64,000 bases of DNA from Mammaliicoccus sp. Marseille-Q6498 (GCF_946151045.1 NZ_CAMGYY010000002.1:62001-126000), one strand, 5' to 3'; positions 31,607-42,594 are shown, numbered from the stretch's first letter. Translations and numbers: made by a program. The notes: generated from the letters alone by a model not told the origin.

Positions 31607-33136
31607 TTAACTTTTTAAGATTTGTACCATATTATCGAATTTTTCTTCATCTTGTTTCGTTGGTTTAGGTGTGATCCAACTGACTAAAATAGTTAAAACC
31701 GTACTTGTTAAGAAACCAGGAATAATTTCATAGAGTTCAAAGATTCCACCATGGTCTTTCATCATAATCCAGAAGATAACGACTATAGATCCACTTACAA
31801 TTCCAGCAATCGCACCATATTTTGTTAATCGTTTCCAATATAGTGATAAGAGAATGAGAGGACCAAAAGCTGCACCAAATCCTGCCCAAGCATTTCCAAC
31901 TAAATTTAAAATTGTATCGCTAGGATTCCATGCAATCCACATTGCGACAATTGAAACGGCTAATACTGAAATACGTCCGACAAGAACAAATTCTTTTTCA
32001 TGTTCTTTATCTTGTAAAGTTTTGCCTCTTAAAAGCATATAAAAATCTTGTGTTAAAGCACTAGATGTTACAAGTAATTGTGAAGAAATCGTACTCATAA
32101 TGGCAGCTAAAATTGCAGCCAAGAAAAATCCTGCAATGAGTGGATGAAATAATATTTGACTCATCACAATGAAAATTGTTTCTGGATTATCAACTTTAAC
32201 ATGCGTTTGGTCAACGAATACGACACCAATAAGACCTGTTACACATGCACCTAATAAAGAGATAGCCATCCAAGAAATCCCGATTCTTCTCGCTCTAGGC
32301 ATCAGTTTATGTGTTTTAATAGACATAAAACGTACTATTATATGTGGTTGTCCAAAATAACCTAAGCCCCAAGCAAATAAACTGATAATACCAACTGTAG
32401 TTGTTCCTTTAAACCAATCTAAATTTGTAGGTTGTAAATGTCCAACTTCTGAGAATGTATCTAGTCCATTCAATTTTAAAAGTGCTACGATAGGGACCAT
32501 CACTAAAGCTAGAATCATAATCACGCCTTGAAAGAAATCTGTTAACGATACCGCTAAATAACCACCGAATAACGTATAACAAATAACAATACTTGCCGCT
32601 AATACAAGACCAACGTGATAGTTTAAACCGAATGCACTGTTAAAAAGTACGCCACCAGCTACCATTCCTGAATGTGTATACAAAGTAAAGAACACAATAA
32701 TAACTAATCCAGAAATGACTTTAACGATTCGAGTGTTATCTGATAATCGTTTTTCAAAGTAATCAGGAAGTGTTATAGCATTGTCTGTAAGTTCAGTATA
32801 AATTCTCAATCGTGATGCAACTAAAATATAGTTTAACCATGCACCAATTGTTAGTCCTATCGCAATCCATGTAGCTGATAAACCTGTACTGTATACTGAA
32901 CCAGGCAATCCCATAATCATCCAACCACTCATATCAGATGCACCGGCAGATAGGGCAGTAACTAAAGCACCTAAATCTCTACCACCTAACATGTACTCAT
33001 CTAAAGTACTCGTCGAACGTTTGTAAGCATAAAATCCGATTACTAGTAAAATAATAAAATAAACAGCAATCATGACATATGTTTCCCATGTCGATTCGAC
33101 CTTTACATTTTTAAACGTATTACCAAGTAATAACAT
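31607..33136 (-). CDS. Second sodium/proline symporter, PutP paralogue
   Basis: A 509-residue paralogue of the adjacent PutP, sharing the same motif series ([61 protein letters not shown]), so it is a tandem duplication or a paralogue acquired next door. The start at 33136 has AGAGGTGG 6 nt upstream. The frame stays open to 33379 but that extension runs antisense into gatC and lacks a ribosome site. The 31441-31606 gap has an AT-rich TTGCAAATTTT inverted repeat (about 31574-31598) but no clear T-run terminator. Confidence 0.9.
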   Translation of the reverse strand: MLLLGNTFKNVKVESTWETYVMIAVYFIILLVIGFYAYKRSTSTLDEYMLGGRDLGALVTALSAGASDMSGWMIMGLPGSVYSTGLSATWIAIGLTIGAWLNYILVASRLRIYTELTDNAITLPDYFEKRLSDNTRIVKVISGLVIIVFFTLYTHSGMVAGGVLFNSAFGLNYHVGLVLAASIVICYTLFGGYLAVSLTDFFQGVIMILALVMVPIVALLKLNGLDTFSEVGHLQPTNLDWFKGTTTVGIISLFAWGLGYFGQPHIIVRFMSIKTHKLMPRARRIGISWMAISLLGACVTGLIGVVFVDQTHVKVDNPETIFIVMSQILFHPLIAGFFLAAILAAIMSTISSQLLVTSSALTQDFYMLLRGKTLQDKEHEKEFVLVGRISVLAVSIVAMWIAWNPSDTILNLVGNAWAGFGAAFGPLILLSLYWKRLTKYGAIAGIVSGSIVVIFWIMMKDHGGIFELYEIIPGFLTSTVLTILVSWITPKPTKQDEEKFDNMVQILKS

Positions 33137-33302
33137 TAAAAACCACCTCTCACTCATTGACTTAAAATTCAGAAAACATTCTGATAATTTATTATACAAT
33201 AATGTATACGCTTTCATATAGCTATTTTTCAATAACTTTAGATTTTTATATGAAAATTTGGTAAAATTGTATGATGTTAGATTAACTAAGGAGGCGTCGC
33301 AC

Positions 33303-33602
33303 ATGACGAAAGTAACATCTGAGCAAGTTGAACATGTTGCTAATTTAGCTAGACTTGAAGTTTCACAAGACGAAGTCAATGAATTTACTCAATCTCTAGA
33401 GGATATCTTAAACTTTGCAGGACAATTAGATGAAGTAGATACTGAAAATGTAGAACCAACATTTCACGTATTAGATTTACAAAATGTCCTTAGAGAAGAT
33501 AAGAGTGAATCAGGGATTCCTCAAGAACAAGCATTAAAAAATGCTAAAGAAACTGAAGCAGGACAATTTAAAGTTCCAGCTATTATGAATGAGGAGGACT
33601 AA
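33303..33602 (+). CDS. gatC: Asp/Glu-tRNA amidotransferase subunit C
   Basis: Small subunit that stabilises the GatA-GatB complex. 99 residues, with [20 protein letters not shown] and the central [26 protein letters not shown] wrapping segment. The start at 33303 has GGAGG 8 nt upstream; an upstream frame to 33258 overlaps the putP paralogue promoter region and is unlikely. First gene of gatCAB. Confidence 0.95.
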   Translation: MTKVTSEQVEHVANLARLEVSQDEVNEFTQSLEDILNFAGQLDEVDTENVEPTFHVLDLQNVLREDKSESGIPQEQALKNAKETEAGQFKVPAIMNEED

Positions 33603-33605
33603 AGC

Positions 33606-35072
33606 ATGACAATTCGTTATGAAACAATTGAACGTTTAACAGAAATGATTAAAAATAAAGAAATTAAACCATCTGAAATCGTTAGAGATATTTTTGAAGC
33701 TATCGAAGCAGATGATATAAATATCAAAGCATTTTTAGCGTTAAATAAAGAAGCAGCCATTAAAAAAGCTGAAGAACAAGATCGTTTACAAGCTGAAGAT
33801 AAAATGGAAGGTAAATTATTTGGTATTCCAATGGGGATTAAAGATAACATTATTACTGAAGGTGTTGAAACGACATGTGCAAGTAAAATGTTAGAAGGAT
33901 TTATTCCTATTTATGAATCTACAGTAATGAACCAACTAAATGAAGAAAACGGGATTTTAGTTGGTAAATTAAACATGGATGAATTCGCAATGGGTGGTTC
34001 TAATGAGAATTCTTACTTCAAAAAGACTGTTAACCCATTTGATCATAAAGCAGTACCAGGTGGATCATCAGGTGGTTCAGCTGCAGCTGTTGCAGCAAGT
34101 TTAGTACCATTCGCATTAGGTTCAGATACAGGTGGTTCAATTCGTCAACCAGCATCATACTGTGGTGTAGTTGGTATGAAACCTACATACGGACGTGTAT
34201 CACGTTTTGGTTTAGTTGCTTTTGCTTCATCATTAGACCAAATCGGACCGATTACACGTAGTGTTAAAGACAATGCATTAATTTTAGAAACAATTTCTGG
34301 TCATGATCCAAAAGATTCAACGAGTGCACCAATTGAAGATGTTGATTTCACATCAGAAATTGGAAAAGATATTAAAGGTTTAAAAATTGCTGTTCCGGAA
34401 GAATTTGTCGGTGAAGGCGTATCTGAAGATGTTAAAAAATCAGTAACTGAAGCAGTTAAAACACTTGAATCATTAGGCGCTACGGTTGACCGTGTTTCTT
34501 TACCAAACACTAAATACGGTGTAGCAAGTTATTATATTATTGCATCTTCAGAAGCATCAGCTAACTTAGCTCGTTTTGATGGTATTCGATATGGTTATCA
34601 TTCAAAATCAGCAAATACACTTGAAGAATTATATAAAAAATCTCGTGGAGAAGGCTTCGGAGATGAAGTTAAACGTCGTATCATGTTAGGAACTTTCGCA
34701 TTAAGTTCAGGTTACTACGATGCTTACTACAAAAAAGCTCAAAAAATTCGTACATTAATTAAACAAGATTTTGAAAAAGTATTTAACGAATATGATGTCA
34801 TTGTTGGACCTACTGCGCCAACAACAGCATTTAATATCGGTGAACAAATTAATGATCCATTAACAATGTATGCTAACGATATATTAACAATTCCAGTTAA
34901 CCTAGCAGGTGTACCATCTATCTCAATTCCTTGTGGTAAATCAAATGGTCGTCCAATCGGTTTACAAATTGTTGGTAAACCTTTCGATGAAAAAACAATA
35001 TACAAAGTTGCTCATCAATACGAAACACAATTTAACTTACATGATGACTATAAAACTTTACAGGGAGTGTGA
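33606..35072 (+). CDS. gatA: Asp/Glu-tRNA amidotransferase subunit A (amidase)
   Basis: Releases ammonia from glutamine for transamidation of Glu-tRNA(Gln) and Asp-tRNA(Asn). Amidase-signature family, 488 residues. The catalytic Lys lies in GIKDNI, and the Ser-cisSer region [16 protein letters not shown] is followed by [25 protein letters not shown] upstream of the ATG; 3 nt after gatC. Confidence 0.97.
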   Translation: MTIRYETIERLTEMIKNKEIKPSEIVRDIFEAIEADDINIKAFLALNKEAAIKKAEEQDRLQAEDKMEGKLFGIPMGIKDNIITEGVETTCASKMLEGFIPIYESTVMNQLNEENGILVGKLNMDEFAMGGSNENSYFKKTVNPFDHKAVPGGSSGGSAAAVAASLVPFALGSDTGGSIRQPASYCGVVGMKPTYGRVSRFGLVAFASSLDQIGPITRSVKDNALILETISGHDPKDSTSAPIEDVDFTSEIGKDIKGLKIAVPEEFVGEGVSEDVKKSVTEAVKTLESLGATVDRVSLPNTKYGVASYYIIASSEASANLARFDGIRYGYHSKSANTLEELYKKSRGEGFGDEVKRRIMLGTFALSSGYYDAYYKKAQKIRTLIKQDFEKVFNEYDVIVGPTAPTTAFNIGEQINDPLTMYANDILTIPVNLAGVPSISIPCGKSNGRPIGLQIVGKPFDEKTIYKVAHQYETQFNLHDDYKTLQGV

Positions 35073-35078
35073 ATTTGA

Positions 35079-36506
35079 ATGCATTTTGAAACAATAATCG
35101 GCTTAGAAGTACACGTCGAATTAAAAACAGAATCAAAAATGTTCTCACCATCACCAGCTCATTTTGGTGCTGAGGCAAATACAAATACAAATGTTGTTGA
35201 TTTAGCATATCCAGGCGTTTTACCAGTAGTAAACAAAACTGCTGTAGACTGGGCAATGCGTGCAGCAATGGCATTAAATATGGAAATTGCTACAGAATCT
35301 AAATTTGATAGAAAAAATTATTTCTATCCAGATAATCCAAAAGCTTATCAAATTTCTCAATTCGACCAACCAATTGGTGAAAATGGTTGGATTGATATTG
35401 AAGTAGATGGAGAAACGAAAAGAATTGGTATAACACGTTTACACATGGAAGAAGATGCGGGTAAACTTTCACATAAAGATGGTTATTCTTTAGTAGATTT
35501 AAACCGTCAAGGTACGCCTTTAATTGAAATCGTTTCTGAACCAGATATTCGTTCACCTAAAGAAGCATATGCATATTTAGAAAAATTACGTGCAATCATC
35601 CAATATACAGGTGTATCTGACTGTAAAATGGAAGAAGGTTCATTACGTTGTGATGCTAACATTTCTCTTCGCCCATATGGACAAGAAGAATTTGGTACTA
35701 AAGCAGAACTTAAAAACTTAAACTCATTTAACTATGTGCGTAAAGGTTTAGAACATGAAGAAAAACGCCAAGCAGAAGTATTATTAGCTGGCGGAGAAAT
35801 CTTACAAGAAACACGTCGTTTTAATGAATCAACAGGTGAAACAATTTTAATGCGTATTAAAGAAGGATCAGACGATTATCGTTATTTCCCTGAACCAGAC
35901 TTAGTACCTTTATATGTTGATGAAGAATGGAAAGAACGTGTTCGTAAAACAATTCCTGATTTACCAGACGTACGTAAAGAACGTTACGTTAATGAATTAA
36001 ATTTACCAGCTTACGATGCACATGTATTGACGTTAACTAAAGAAATGTCTGATTTCTTTGATGAAACAATTAAACATGGAGCAGATGTTAAATTAACTTC
36101 AAACTGGTTAATGGGTGGCGTAAACGAATACTTAAATAAAAACCAAATCGACTTAAACGATACTGCTTTAACACCTGAAAACTTAGCAGGCATGATCAAG
36201 CTAATTGAAGATGGCACTATGAGTAGTAAAATAGCTAAAAAAGTATTCCCTGAATTAGCACAAAATGGTGGAGACGCTCATCAAATTATGAAAGACAAAG
36301 GTCTTGTTCAAATTTCTGACGAAGCAACACTATTAGGATTTGTTACTGAAGCTTTAGATAACAATCCACAATCAGTAGAAGACTTTAAAAATGGTAAAGG
36401 TAAAGCAATGGGCTTCTTAGTTGGACAAATTATGAAACTTTCAAAAGGACAAGCAAACCCACAAGTTGTTAACCAATTACTAAAATCAGAATTAGAAAAA
36501 AGATAA
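35079..36506 (+). CDS. gatB: Asp/Glu-tRNA amidotransferase subunit B
   Basis: Kinase/transamidase subunit that activates the misacylated tRNA. 475 residues: [16 protein letters not shown] at the N-terminus, the ATP/metal-binding [17 protein letters not shown] and [29 protein letters not shown], and the C-terminal helical YqeY-like tRNA-binding tail ([23 protein letters not shown]). 6 nt after gatA. The organism therefore makes Gln-tRNA and/or Asn-tRNA indirectly. Confidence 0.97.
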   Translation: MHFETIIGLEVHVELKTESKMFSPSPAHFGAEANTNTNVVDLAYPGVLPVVNKTAVDWAMRAAMALNMEIATESKFDRKNYFYPDNPKAYQISQFDQPIGENGWIDIEVDGETKRIGITRLHMEEDAGKLSHKDGYSLVDLNRQGTPLIEIVSEPDIRSPKEAYAYLEKLRAIIQYTGVSDCKMEEGSLRCDANISLRPYGQEEFGTKAELKNLNSFNYVRKGLEHEEKRQAEVLLAGGEILQETRRFNESTGETILMRIKEGSDDYRYFPEPDLVPLYVDEEWKERVRKTIPDLPDVRKERYVNELNLPAYDAHVLTLTKEMSDFFDETIKHGADVKLTSNWLMGGVNEYLNKNQIDLNDTALTPENLAGMIKLIEDGTMSSKIAKKVFPELAQNGGDAHQIMKDKGLVQISDEATLLGFVTEALDNNPQSVEDFKNGKGKAMGFLVGQIMKLSKGQANPQVVNQLLKSELEKR

Positions 36507-36508
36507 AA

Positions 36509-36555
36509 CAAAAGCTACCAACCAAATTCGAATGAATTTGGTTGGTAGCTTTTTG
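36509..36555 (+). terminator. Terminator after gatCAB
   Basis: A perfect 19-bp stem (AAAGCTACCAACCAAATTC and its complement) with a short loop, followed by TTTT. Confidence 0.9.
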
Positions 36556-36556
36556 T

Positions 36557-36672
36557 TCTAACGAGATTGTTTTCATGATCCTATTATGATGGAGAGTTCT
36601 AACGACCATTATTCAGAATTTTGACCGTTAGCGCATTCTAACAACCATCATGATTCGGAATTATGGTTATTA
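36557..36672. repeat. R1 palindrome with degenerate flanking units
   Basis: One well-preserved unit at 36597-36633 (TTCTAACGACC ... TTTTGACCGTTAGCG) is flanked at the normal ~39-40-nt spacing by two decayed units: one beginning TTCTAACGAG at 36557 and one beginning TTCTAACAACC at 36636 and ending GGTTATTA. This looks like an array eroding by mutation. It lies between tandem genes (gatB and the HerA-like gene), unlike the other arrays. Confidence 0.75.
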
Positions 36673-36738
36673 CTTGCATGCCTAGAGAGTTCAAGTAAAA
36701 TAGAATTAGATATATAGTTTAATAAGGGGTGACGAAGT

Positions 36739-38196
36739 ATGACACAATTAAAAATTGCTAAAAATGAAAATGAAATTAATTTAGAGCTAGGACAAGCTAA
36801 CAGACACGGTTTAATCGCTGGTGCTACTGGTACAGGTAAAACGATAACTTTAAAAGTATTAGCTGAACAATTTTCTAAAGAGGGCGTCCCAGTATTTTTA
36901 TCTGATGTAAAAGGTGATATTTCAAGTTTAGCTGAAGCTGGTTCTGTTAATGATAAGATTAAAGAAAGATTAGAACAGTTAAATATTGAAGATTTTAAAA
37001 ACGAAGCATATCCGGTAACTTTATTCGATGTATTTCAAAAAACGGGTGTTCCTGTAAGAACAACAATTACGGAAATGGGTCCATTATTAATTGGTAGATT
37101 GCTAGATTTAAATAATACACAATTAGGTGTATTAGATATCGTCTTTAAAGTAGCTGATGAAAGTGGCTTATTACTGATTGATATGAAAGATTTTAAAGCA
37201 CTTTTAAAAGAAATTAATGAAAATCGTACTGAATACTCAGAGAAATATGGAAATATTTCTTCAGCTTCAATTGGTGCTATTCAACGCTCATTATTACGTT
37301 TGGAATCTGAAGGAGCAGAAACATTCTTTGGTGAACCTGCACTTCAATTAGAAGATTTTATAAAATTTGATGAGTCTGGTAAAGGTATGATTAATGTACT
37401 GGATGCTTCTGTGTTATATCAAAAGCCTAAATTATATGCAACATTTTTATTATGGTTATTATCTGAGCTATTTGAAAGTTTACCTGAAGTAGGTGACGCT
37501 GAGAAACCTAAAATTGTATTTTTCTTTGATGAAGCGCATTTACTATTTAATGATACTTCAAAAGAAATCGTTGAAAAAGTAGAGCAAGTAGTAAGATTAA
37601 TTCGTTCTAAAGGTGTAGGTATTTACTTTGTTACTCAAAATCCAATAGATATTCCTGAATCTATATTAGGTCAACTTGGTAATAGAGTACAACATGCTTT
37701 AAGAAGTTATACGCCGAAAGACCAAAAAGCAATTAAAAGTGCTGCTCAAACATTTCGTCAAAATGAAGCATTCGATACTGCGCAAGTCATTGGTGAACTG
37801 AAAACCGGTGAAGCACTCATTTCATTTTTAAATGATGAAGGTCAACCGAATATCGTTGAACGTGCTTTCGTTCGTCCCCCGGAAAGTAAAATTGGTGTAA
37901 TTGATGAAGCGGTTAAGAAGGAACTTATTGATCAATCACCACTGAATGAAACGTATAAAGAAACTTTTGATCGTGAAAGTGCTTATGAACTATTACAAAA
38001 GAAAATTGAAGAACAACCTACATCTCAAGATGAGAAAACAGATAATAAAAAAAGTGCTTCAAAACCGAAAGAAACTAAGAAAAAAGAAAAGCCTTCTCAA
38101 TTCCAAAAAGAAACATCAAAATTATTATCATCTGTAGGTAGACAAATTGGTAGAGAAATTGTAAGAAATATTTTTGGTACTAAGAGACGTAAATAA
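36739..38196 (+). CDS. HerA/FtsK-like ATPase, DUF853 family
   Basis: A 485-residue cytoplasmic P-loop ATPase of the HerA-like DUF853 (YjgR) family. Walker A GATGTGKT lies near residues 28-35, Walker B with IVFFFDEAHLLF near 253-264, and an arginine-finger region LRSYTPKDQKA follows. The Lys-rich C-terminus (about 425-460) looks disordered and basic. Its role is unknown; HerA relatives pump or process DNA. As I recall, S. aureus has gatB next to dagK, so this gene would be an insertion, preceded here by decayed R1 repeats. GGGGTG precedes the ATG. Confidence 0.86.
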   Translation: MTQLKIAKNENEINLELGQANRHGLIAGATGTGKTITLKVLAEQFSKEGVPVFLSDVKGDISSLAEAGSVNDKIKERLEQLNIEDFKNEAYPVTLFDVFQKTGVPVRTTITEMGPLLIGRLLDLNNTQLGVLDIVFKVADESGLLLIDMKDFKALLKEINENRTEYSEKYGNISSASIGAIQRSLLRLESEGAETFFGEPALQLEDFIKFDESGKGMINVLDASVLYQKPKLYATFLLWLLSELFESLPEVGDAEKPKIVFFFDEAHLLFNDTSKEIVEKVEQVVRLIRSKGVGIYFVTQNPIDIPESILGQLGNRVQHALRSYTPKDQKAIKSAAQTFRQNEAFDTAQVIGELKTGEALISFLNDEGQPNIVERAFVRPPESKIGVIDEAVKKELIDQSPLNETYKETFDRESAYELLQKKIEEQPTSQDEKTDNKKSASKPKETKKKEKPSQFQKETSKLLSSVGRQIGREIVRNIFGTKRRK

Positions 38197-38265
38197 TTAA
38201 TGCTTTCTTATATGTTGTATTTGCTTTAATATAAAGATATATAAGAATAAACAAGAGGGATTTCA

Positions 38266-39228
38266 ATGAAAAAAAAAGCTAGAATCATCTACAACCCTAC
38301 ATCAGGGAGAGAAGTGTTTAAAAGAACATTACCAGATGTGTTGATTAAACTAGAGCAAGCTGGGTATGAAACGAGTGCACACGCTACGACAAGTGCAGGA
38401 GATGCTACAAATGCTGCTAAAGAAGCGTTAAAGTATGATTATGATGTGCTTATAGCGGCTGGTGGAGATGGAACTTTAAATGAAGTGATAAATGGAATTG
38501 CTGAAGCTAAAAAAAGACCTAAACTCGGTTTGATTCCAATGGGTACGGTTAATGACTTCGGTAGAGCTTTACTTATTCCTAATGATATTATGGAAGCAGT
38601 AGATATCATCATTAAAGGAGATCTTGTACCTGTAGACGTAGGTAAAATGAATAACCGTTACTTTATTAACATTGCTGGTGGAGGTAAGATTACAGAAGTA
38701 TCTTATGAAGCACCAAGTAAATTGAAGACGATGGTTGGCCCATTAGCATACTACATAAAGGGACTAGAAATGCTGCCTCAAATCAAAGCAACTGACATTA
38801 GAATAGAATACGATGGTAACGTATTCCAAGGAGAAGCGATGATGTTTTTAATTGGATTAACAAATTCAATTGGCGGCTTTGAAAAATTAGTACCTGACGC
38901 TGATATAAATGACGGTAATTTCACATTATTAATACTTGAAAAAGTAAATTTTGCTGAATTAGGTCATATCATGACATTAGCATCTAGAGGTGATCATATA
39001 CACCATCCTAAAGTACATTATACGAAAGCTAAAAATATCAATGTATCATCATTCGAACAAATACAGCTTAACGTAGACGGTGAATTTGGTGGTGTGTTAC
39101 CAGCTAATTTCTTGAATTTAAAACAACATATTCAAGTCTTTTCTAAACTTGAACGTGTGAAACAAGAACACGGTATTGAAACAGTAGAAAGAGAACGAGA
39201 AAGATTACAAGAAGAACTAAAAGAATGA
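38266..39228 (+). CDS. dagK: Diacylglycerol kinase (DgkB/YegS type)
   Basis: A 320-residue soluble lipid kinase that returns diacylglycerol, left over from lipoteichoic acid synthesis, to phosphatidic acid. Nucleotide-binding AAGGDGTLNEVINGIA and IPMGTVNDFGRALLIP, the aspartate-rich VPDADINDGNFTLLI region and the DAGK catalytic-domain ends are present. AGAGGG precedes the ATG. Next to rlmD, as in other staphylococci. Confidence 0.94.
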   Translation: MKKKARIIYNPTSGREVFKRTLPDVLIKLEQAGYETSAHATTSAGDATNAAKEALKYDYDVLIAAGGDGTLNEVINGIAEAKKRPKLGLIPMGTVNDFGRALLIPNDIMEAVDIIIKGDLVPVDVGKMNNRYFINIAGGGKITEVSYEAPSKLKTMVGPLAYYIKGLEMLPQIKATDIRIEYDGNVFQGEAMMFLIGLTNSIGGFEKLVPDADINDGNFTLLILEKVNFAELGHIMTLASRGDHIHHPKVHYTKAKNINVSSFEQIQLNVDGEFGGVLPANFLNLKQHIQVFSKLERVKQEHGIETVERERERLQEELKE

Positions 39229-39284
39229 GTCTAGGGGCATATTTTGTCCCTTTTTTCTATGCGAACCTCTAAAAAGGAGTTATT

Positions 39285-40658
39285 ATGACAGCTATTGTAA
39301 ATAAAAATGAAACTTATACAGGACAAGTGATTGATTTTACGCATGAAGGGCACGGTGTAGTGAAAATTGATCGTTATCCGATATTTGTACCAAATGCGAT
39401 TAAAGATGAAACGATTGAATTTAAAGTCATTAAAGTGAAAAAGCAATTCGCTATTGGTAAACTTATAACGATTAAAGAAGCTTCGGAAAACAGAATAGAA
39501 CCACCATGTGAATACTATAAAGTATGTGGAGGTTGCCAATTACAACATTTAAGTTACAACGCACAACTAGAAATGAAGAAAGAACAAGTTGTTAACTTAT
39601 TTAAGCGTAAATCACATTTTGAAGATACGATGATTCACGACACAATTGGTATGGAAAATCCATGGAACTATCGAAATAAATCTCAAATTCCAGTCGGTAA
39701 AAATAGACAAGGTGAAATTGAATTAGGCTTTTATAGACAGCGCAGTCACGATATAGTAGATATTGATCACTGTATGATCCAAGATAAAAAACATGATCAT
39801 ATTATGAATAAACTTAGAGCGTTGATAGAACAATTAAATATTAGTATATACAACGAACATAAACATAAAGGTGAACTTAGACATATTATATTACGTACTG
39901 GATATTATACTGGTGAAACGATGGTTATCTTTGTAACAAACAGTAAGCAATTAAGTTATAAAAATAAAGTTATAGAAACGATAACATCAGAATTTGAAAA
40001 TGTTGTCAGCATAAAACACAATATTAACCAAGAAAAATCAAACGTCATTATGGGTAGAACTTCTACAACATTATACGGACAAGACACAATTACAGATAAA
40101 TTAGCAGAATACCAATTCAAAATATCAGATACATCATTTTATCAAATTAACCCAATGCAGACTGAAAAATTATATGACAGAGCATTAGAATATGCACAAT
40201 TAGACGGAGAAGAAACTGTAATTGACGCATACTGTGGCATAGGAACAATTGGTTCATACATGTCACAACAAGCAAAACATGTATATGGTGTTGAAATTGT
40301 AGACGAAGCAATAAAAAATGCTAAAGAAAACGCTGAAATCAACCATATTGATAATGCTACTTGGGAAGCCGGAAAAGCAGAAGAAGTCATATTAAAATGG
40401 AAGAAAGACGGTATAAAACCAGAAGTCGTAATGGTCGATCCACCAAGAAAAGGTTGTGACCAAACCTTTATAGAAACGTTAATAGAACTAGAACCAAAAA
40501 GAATCGTTTATATATCATGTAATCCAGCAACACAAGTGAGAGACGTGGAGATATTGGGAAGAAACGGTTATCAACTAAAAGAAATCACACCAGTAGACAT
40601 GTTCCCACATACAACACACGTAGAAACAGTGGCGTTAATAGAGAAAATAGAAGAATAA
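39285..40658 (+). CDS. rlmD: 23S rRNA (uracil-C5)-methyltransferase, RlmD/RumA family
   Basis: A 457-residue SAM-dependent RNA m5U methyltransferase. It has an N-terminal TRAM domain (VIDFTHEGHGVVKIDRYPIF), a cysteine cluster CEYYKVCGGCQ for an iron-sulfur site, SAM motif DAYCGIGTIGSYM, DPPRKGCD, and the catalytic cysteine in YISCNPATQVRD. The exact target uracil cannot be settled from sequence alone. AAAGGAG precedes the ATG; a terminator follows. Confidence 0.92.
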   Translation: MTAIVNKNETYTGQVIDFTHEGHGVVKIDRYPIFVPNAIKDETIEFKVIKVKKQFAIGKLITIKEASENRIEPPCEYYKVCGGCQLQHLSYNAQLEMKKEQVVNLFKRKSHFEDTMIHDTIGMENPWNYRNKSQIPVGKNRQGEIELGFYRQRSHDIVDIDHCMIQDKKHDHIMNKLRALIEQLNISIYNEHKHKGELRHIILRTGYYTGETMVIFVTNSKQLSYKNKVIETITSEFENVVSIKHNINQEKSNVIMGRTSTTLYGQDTITDKLAEYQFKISDTSFYQINPMQTEKLYDRALEYAQLDGEETVIDAYCGIGTIGSYMSQQAKHVYGVEIVDEAIKNAKENAEINHIDNATWEAGKAEEVILKWKKDGIKPEVVMVDPPRKGCDQTFIETLIELEPKRIVYISCNPATQVRDVEILGRNGYQLKEITPVDMFPHTTHVETVALIEKIEE

Positions 40659-40666
40659 AAAGAAGG

Positions 40667-40696
40667 CAACCAGCATTGATGTTGGTTGTTTTTTTG
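40667..40696 (+). terminator. Terminator after rlmD
   Basis: CAACCAGCAT pairs with ATGTTGGTTG (one G-T pair) around a 2-base centre, followed by TTTTTTT. Confidence 0.8.
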
Positions 40697-40755
40697 AGCG
40701 TTATTGTTGAGTGTATTTATACACTTCTGTATAAATAAAGTAAGGAGGGGTGTTT

Positions 40756-41883
40756 ATGAAACGTATGTTAGCGAGTGTGCTTTCGGTAAGTTTTTTAGTA
40801 ACGGCTTGTGGTAATGAGTCGGAAGATAGTTCGAATGAAGGTTCTAATCAAGGTCAAAGTGATAGTAATAAACAACAAAATGGCACGGATAAGAAGCAGG
40901 AAAGTAAAGTCACTAAAGGGGTAGAGACTGTAGCTAAAGATATTGATACGCCATGGTCTATTGAGAAGGCTGGTGATGTTTTTTATTTAACTGAACGTCC
41001 TGGGAAGATCGTTAAGATTGAAGGTAAGAAACAGACTGAACAGAAGGTTAATTTAGATGAGACGGTTTCGACTGCAGATGAAGCTGGATTGTTAGGTTTT
41101 GTGTTAGCGCCTGATTTTAAAGATTCTAAAGAGGCTTTTGCTTACTATACTTATGAGAATGATGAAGGTCAGTTTAATCGTATTGTAAAATTGAAGTTGG
41201 TGGGTAATAGTTGGAATGAAGCGGAAGTATTGTTAGATCATATTCCGAGTGGTCCTTATCATGATGGTGGCAGATTGAAGATTGGTCCAGATAATAAGTT
41301 ATACGCTACAGCTGGTGATGCTTCGAATGAACAAAATGCTCAAAATAAAGATTCTTTAGGTGGTAAAATTTTAAGATTGAATCTTGATGGTAGTAAACCA
41401 AGGGACAATGCTTTTTCTAATTCTTATGTATATAGTTATGGTCATAGAAATCCACAAGGTTTAGTATGGACAAATAAAGATGAAATGTATGCGAGTGAAC
41501 ATGGTAATCAAGCGAATGATGAAATAAATGAAATTAATAAAGGTAAAAATTATGGATGGCCAGAGATTGAAGGTAACGAAGAAAAAAGTGGTATGGAATC
41601 GCCATTATTCACTTCAGGATCTGATGATACATGGGCACCATCAGGTTTAGCTTATAAAGACGGTATGATTTATTCTGCAGCTTTAAGAGGAGAAGCGGTT
41701 ATAAGATTTGATATTAAGAATAATGAAATGAAAAAAGTAATTACTGATTACGGCAGAATTAGAGATGTTTATATTGAAAATGATGATTTATATTTTATAA
41801 GTAATAATTCGGATGGTAGAGGGAATCCTTCAAGTGATGATGACAAATTATATAAAGTTTCATTAAGTCATTTAAGTGAATAA
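40756..41883 (+). CDS. PQQ-dependent sugar dehydrogenase-like lipoprotein
   Basis: A 375-residue lipoprotein with lipobox VTAC and a Ser/Asn/Gln-rich linker to about residue 50, then a six-bladed beta-propeller of the glucose/sorbosone dehydrogenase type: DTPWSIEKAGDVFYLTERPGKI, EAGLLGFVLAPDF, GPYHDGGRLKIGPDNKLY, YSYGHRNPQGL and EHGNQANDEIN are family blocks. Homologues in organisms without PQQ synthesis may use imported cofactor or have another function. The start at 40756 has AGGAGGGG 5-6 nt upstream; an in-frame GTG at 40750 overlaps that site. Confidence 0.87.
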   Translation: MKRMLASVLSVSFLVTACGNESEDSSNEGSNQGQSDSNKQQNGTDKKQESKVTKGVETVAKDIDTPWSIEKAGDVFYLTERPGKIVKIEGKKQTEQKVNLDETVSTADEAGLLGFVLAPDFKDSKEAFAYYTYENDEGQFNRIVKLKLVGNSWNEAEVLLDHIPSGPYHDGGRLKIGPDNKLYATAGDASNEQNAQNKDSLGGKILRLNLDGSKPRDNAFSNSYVYSYGHRNPQGLVWTNKDEMYASEHGNQANDEINEINKGKNYGWPEIEGNEEKSGMESPLFTSGSDDTWAPSGLAYKDGMIYSAALRGEAVIRFDIKNNEMKKVITDYGRIRDVYIENDDLYFISNNSDGRGNPSSDDDKLYKVSLSHLSE

Positions 41884-41979
41884 TATGTCACATTTTATGT
41901 AATGATTAGTATTAAATTAAAAAATATTTTATAATAGGGTTGTGAATGTTATTAAGAGGTAGTTTCATGGAGGAATTGG

Positions 41980-42525
41980 ATGTTACAAATAGACTTAATA
42001 AACAATAATTCTATAATAAAAAGATTTGCCTTATTACAATTTGTTTTGTTCCTGTCGCTTATATTGATTAGTTTTAAAGTGATGGGCAATATAATGTATA
42101 TATATGATGAAGGATTTATAGAAAATATATTAATTGGTATCATTGGGCTATTTATTTTAGCTTTTGTTCATGAAATTATTCATGGCATTTGTTTTAAAAT
42201 TTTTAATCCAAGTCATAAAGTAAAGTATGGATATGCTAAAGGTATGTTCTATGCTTCGATGCCGAATGCCGTTTTTACGAGAAAGCAGTTTTATATTATT
42301 TTATTAGCACCGTTCATTTTAATTAGTTTAATGTTATTGTTCGTTTTAATTTGGCTACAAGTTACATCTGTTATATATGTTTTTGCCTTTCATGGAGCAT
42401 CATGTATCGGTGACTTTTATATGTCCCAAATTATTTATAGTAATAAGCAAATGAAATATATTGAAGACACTGAAGTGGGAATCAATTTGTATTCAGACAA
42501 TAAAGACATATCTACAACAACTTAA
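41980..42525 (+). CDS. DUF3267 family membrane protein with HEXXH motif
   Basis: A 181-residue membrane protein with about four hydrophobic segments. FVHEIIHGICFKIF holds the HEXXH zinc-binding signature (residues ~66-70) and, after further segments, HGASCIGDFYMS resembles the conserved distal motif of DUF3267, a family of putative intramembrane metalloproteases. The substrate is unknown. GGAGG lies 6 nt before the ATG. It stands alone, with its own terminator. Confidence 0.8.
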   Translation: MLQIDLINNNSIIKRFALLQFVLFLSLILISFKVMGNIMYIYDEGFIENILIGIIGLFILAFVHEIIHGICFKIFNPSHKVKYGYAKGMFYASMPNAVFTRKQFYIILLAPFILISLMLLFVLIWLQVTSVIYVFAFHGASCIGDFYMSQIIYSNKQMKYIEDTEVGINLYSDNKDISTTT

Positions 42526-42540
42526 TATAATTTTTGATAT

Positions 42541-42578
42541 AATAAGTAGGAAATTGGAGAGCCAATTTCCTACTTATT
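42541..42578. terminator. Terminator between DUF3267 gene and dinB
   Basis: A perfect 17-bp stem AATAAGTAGGAAATTGG / CCAATTTCCTACTTATT with a 4-base loop, flanked by A/T-rich tails. It lies immediately before the dinB ribosome site. Confidence 0.75.
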
Positions 42579-42594
42579 TATTGGGGTGTTAATG

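Noticed and set aside
33137-33379. 81-residue N-terminal extension of the second PutP
   Set aside because: It runs antisense through the gatC start, has no ribosome site and no symporter homology; the start at 33136 has AGAGGTGG and gives normal length.
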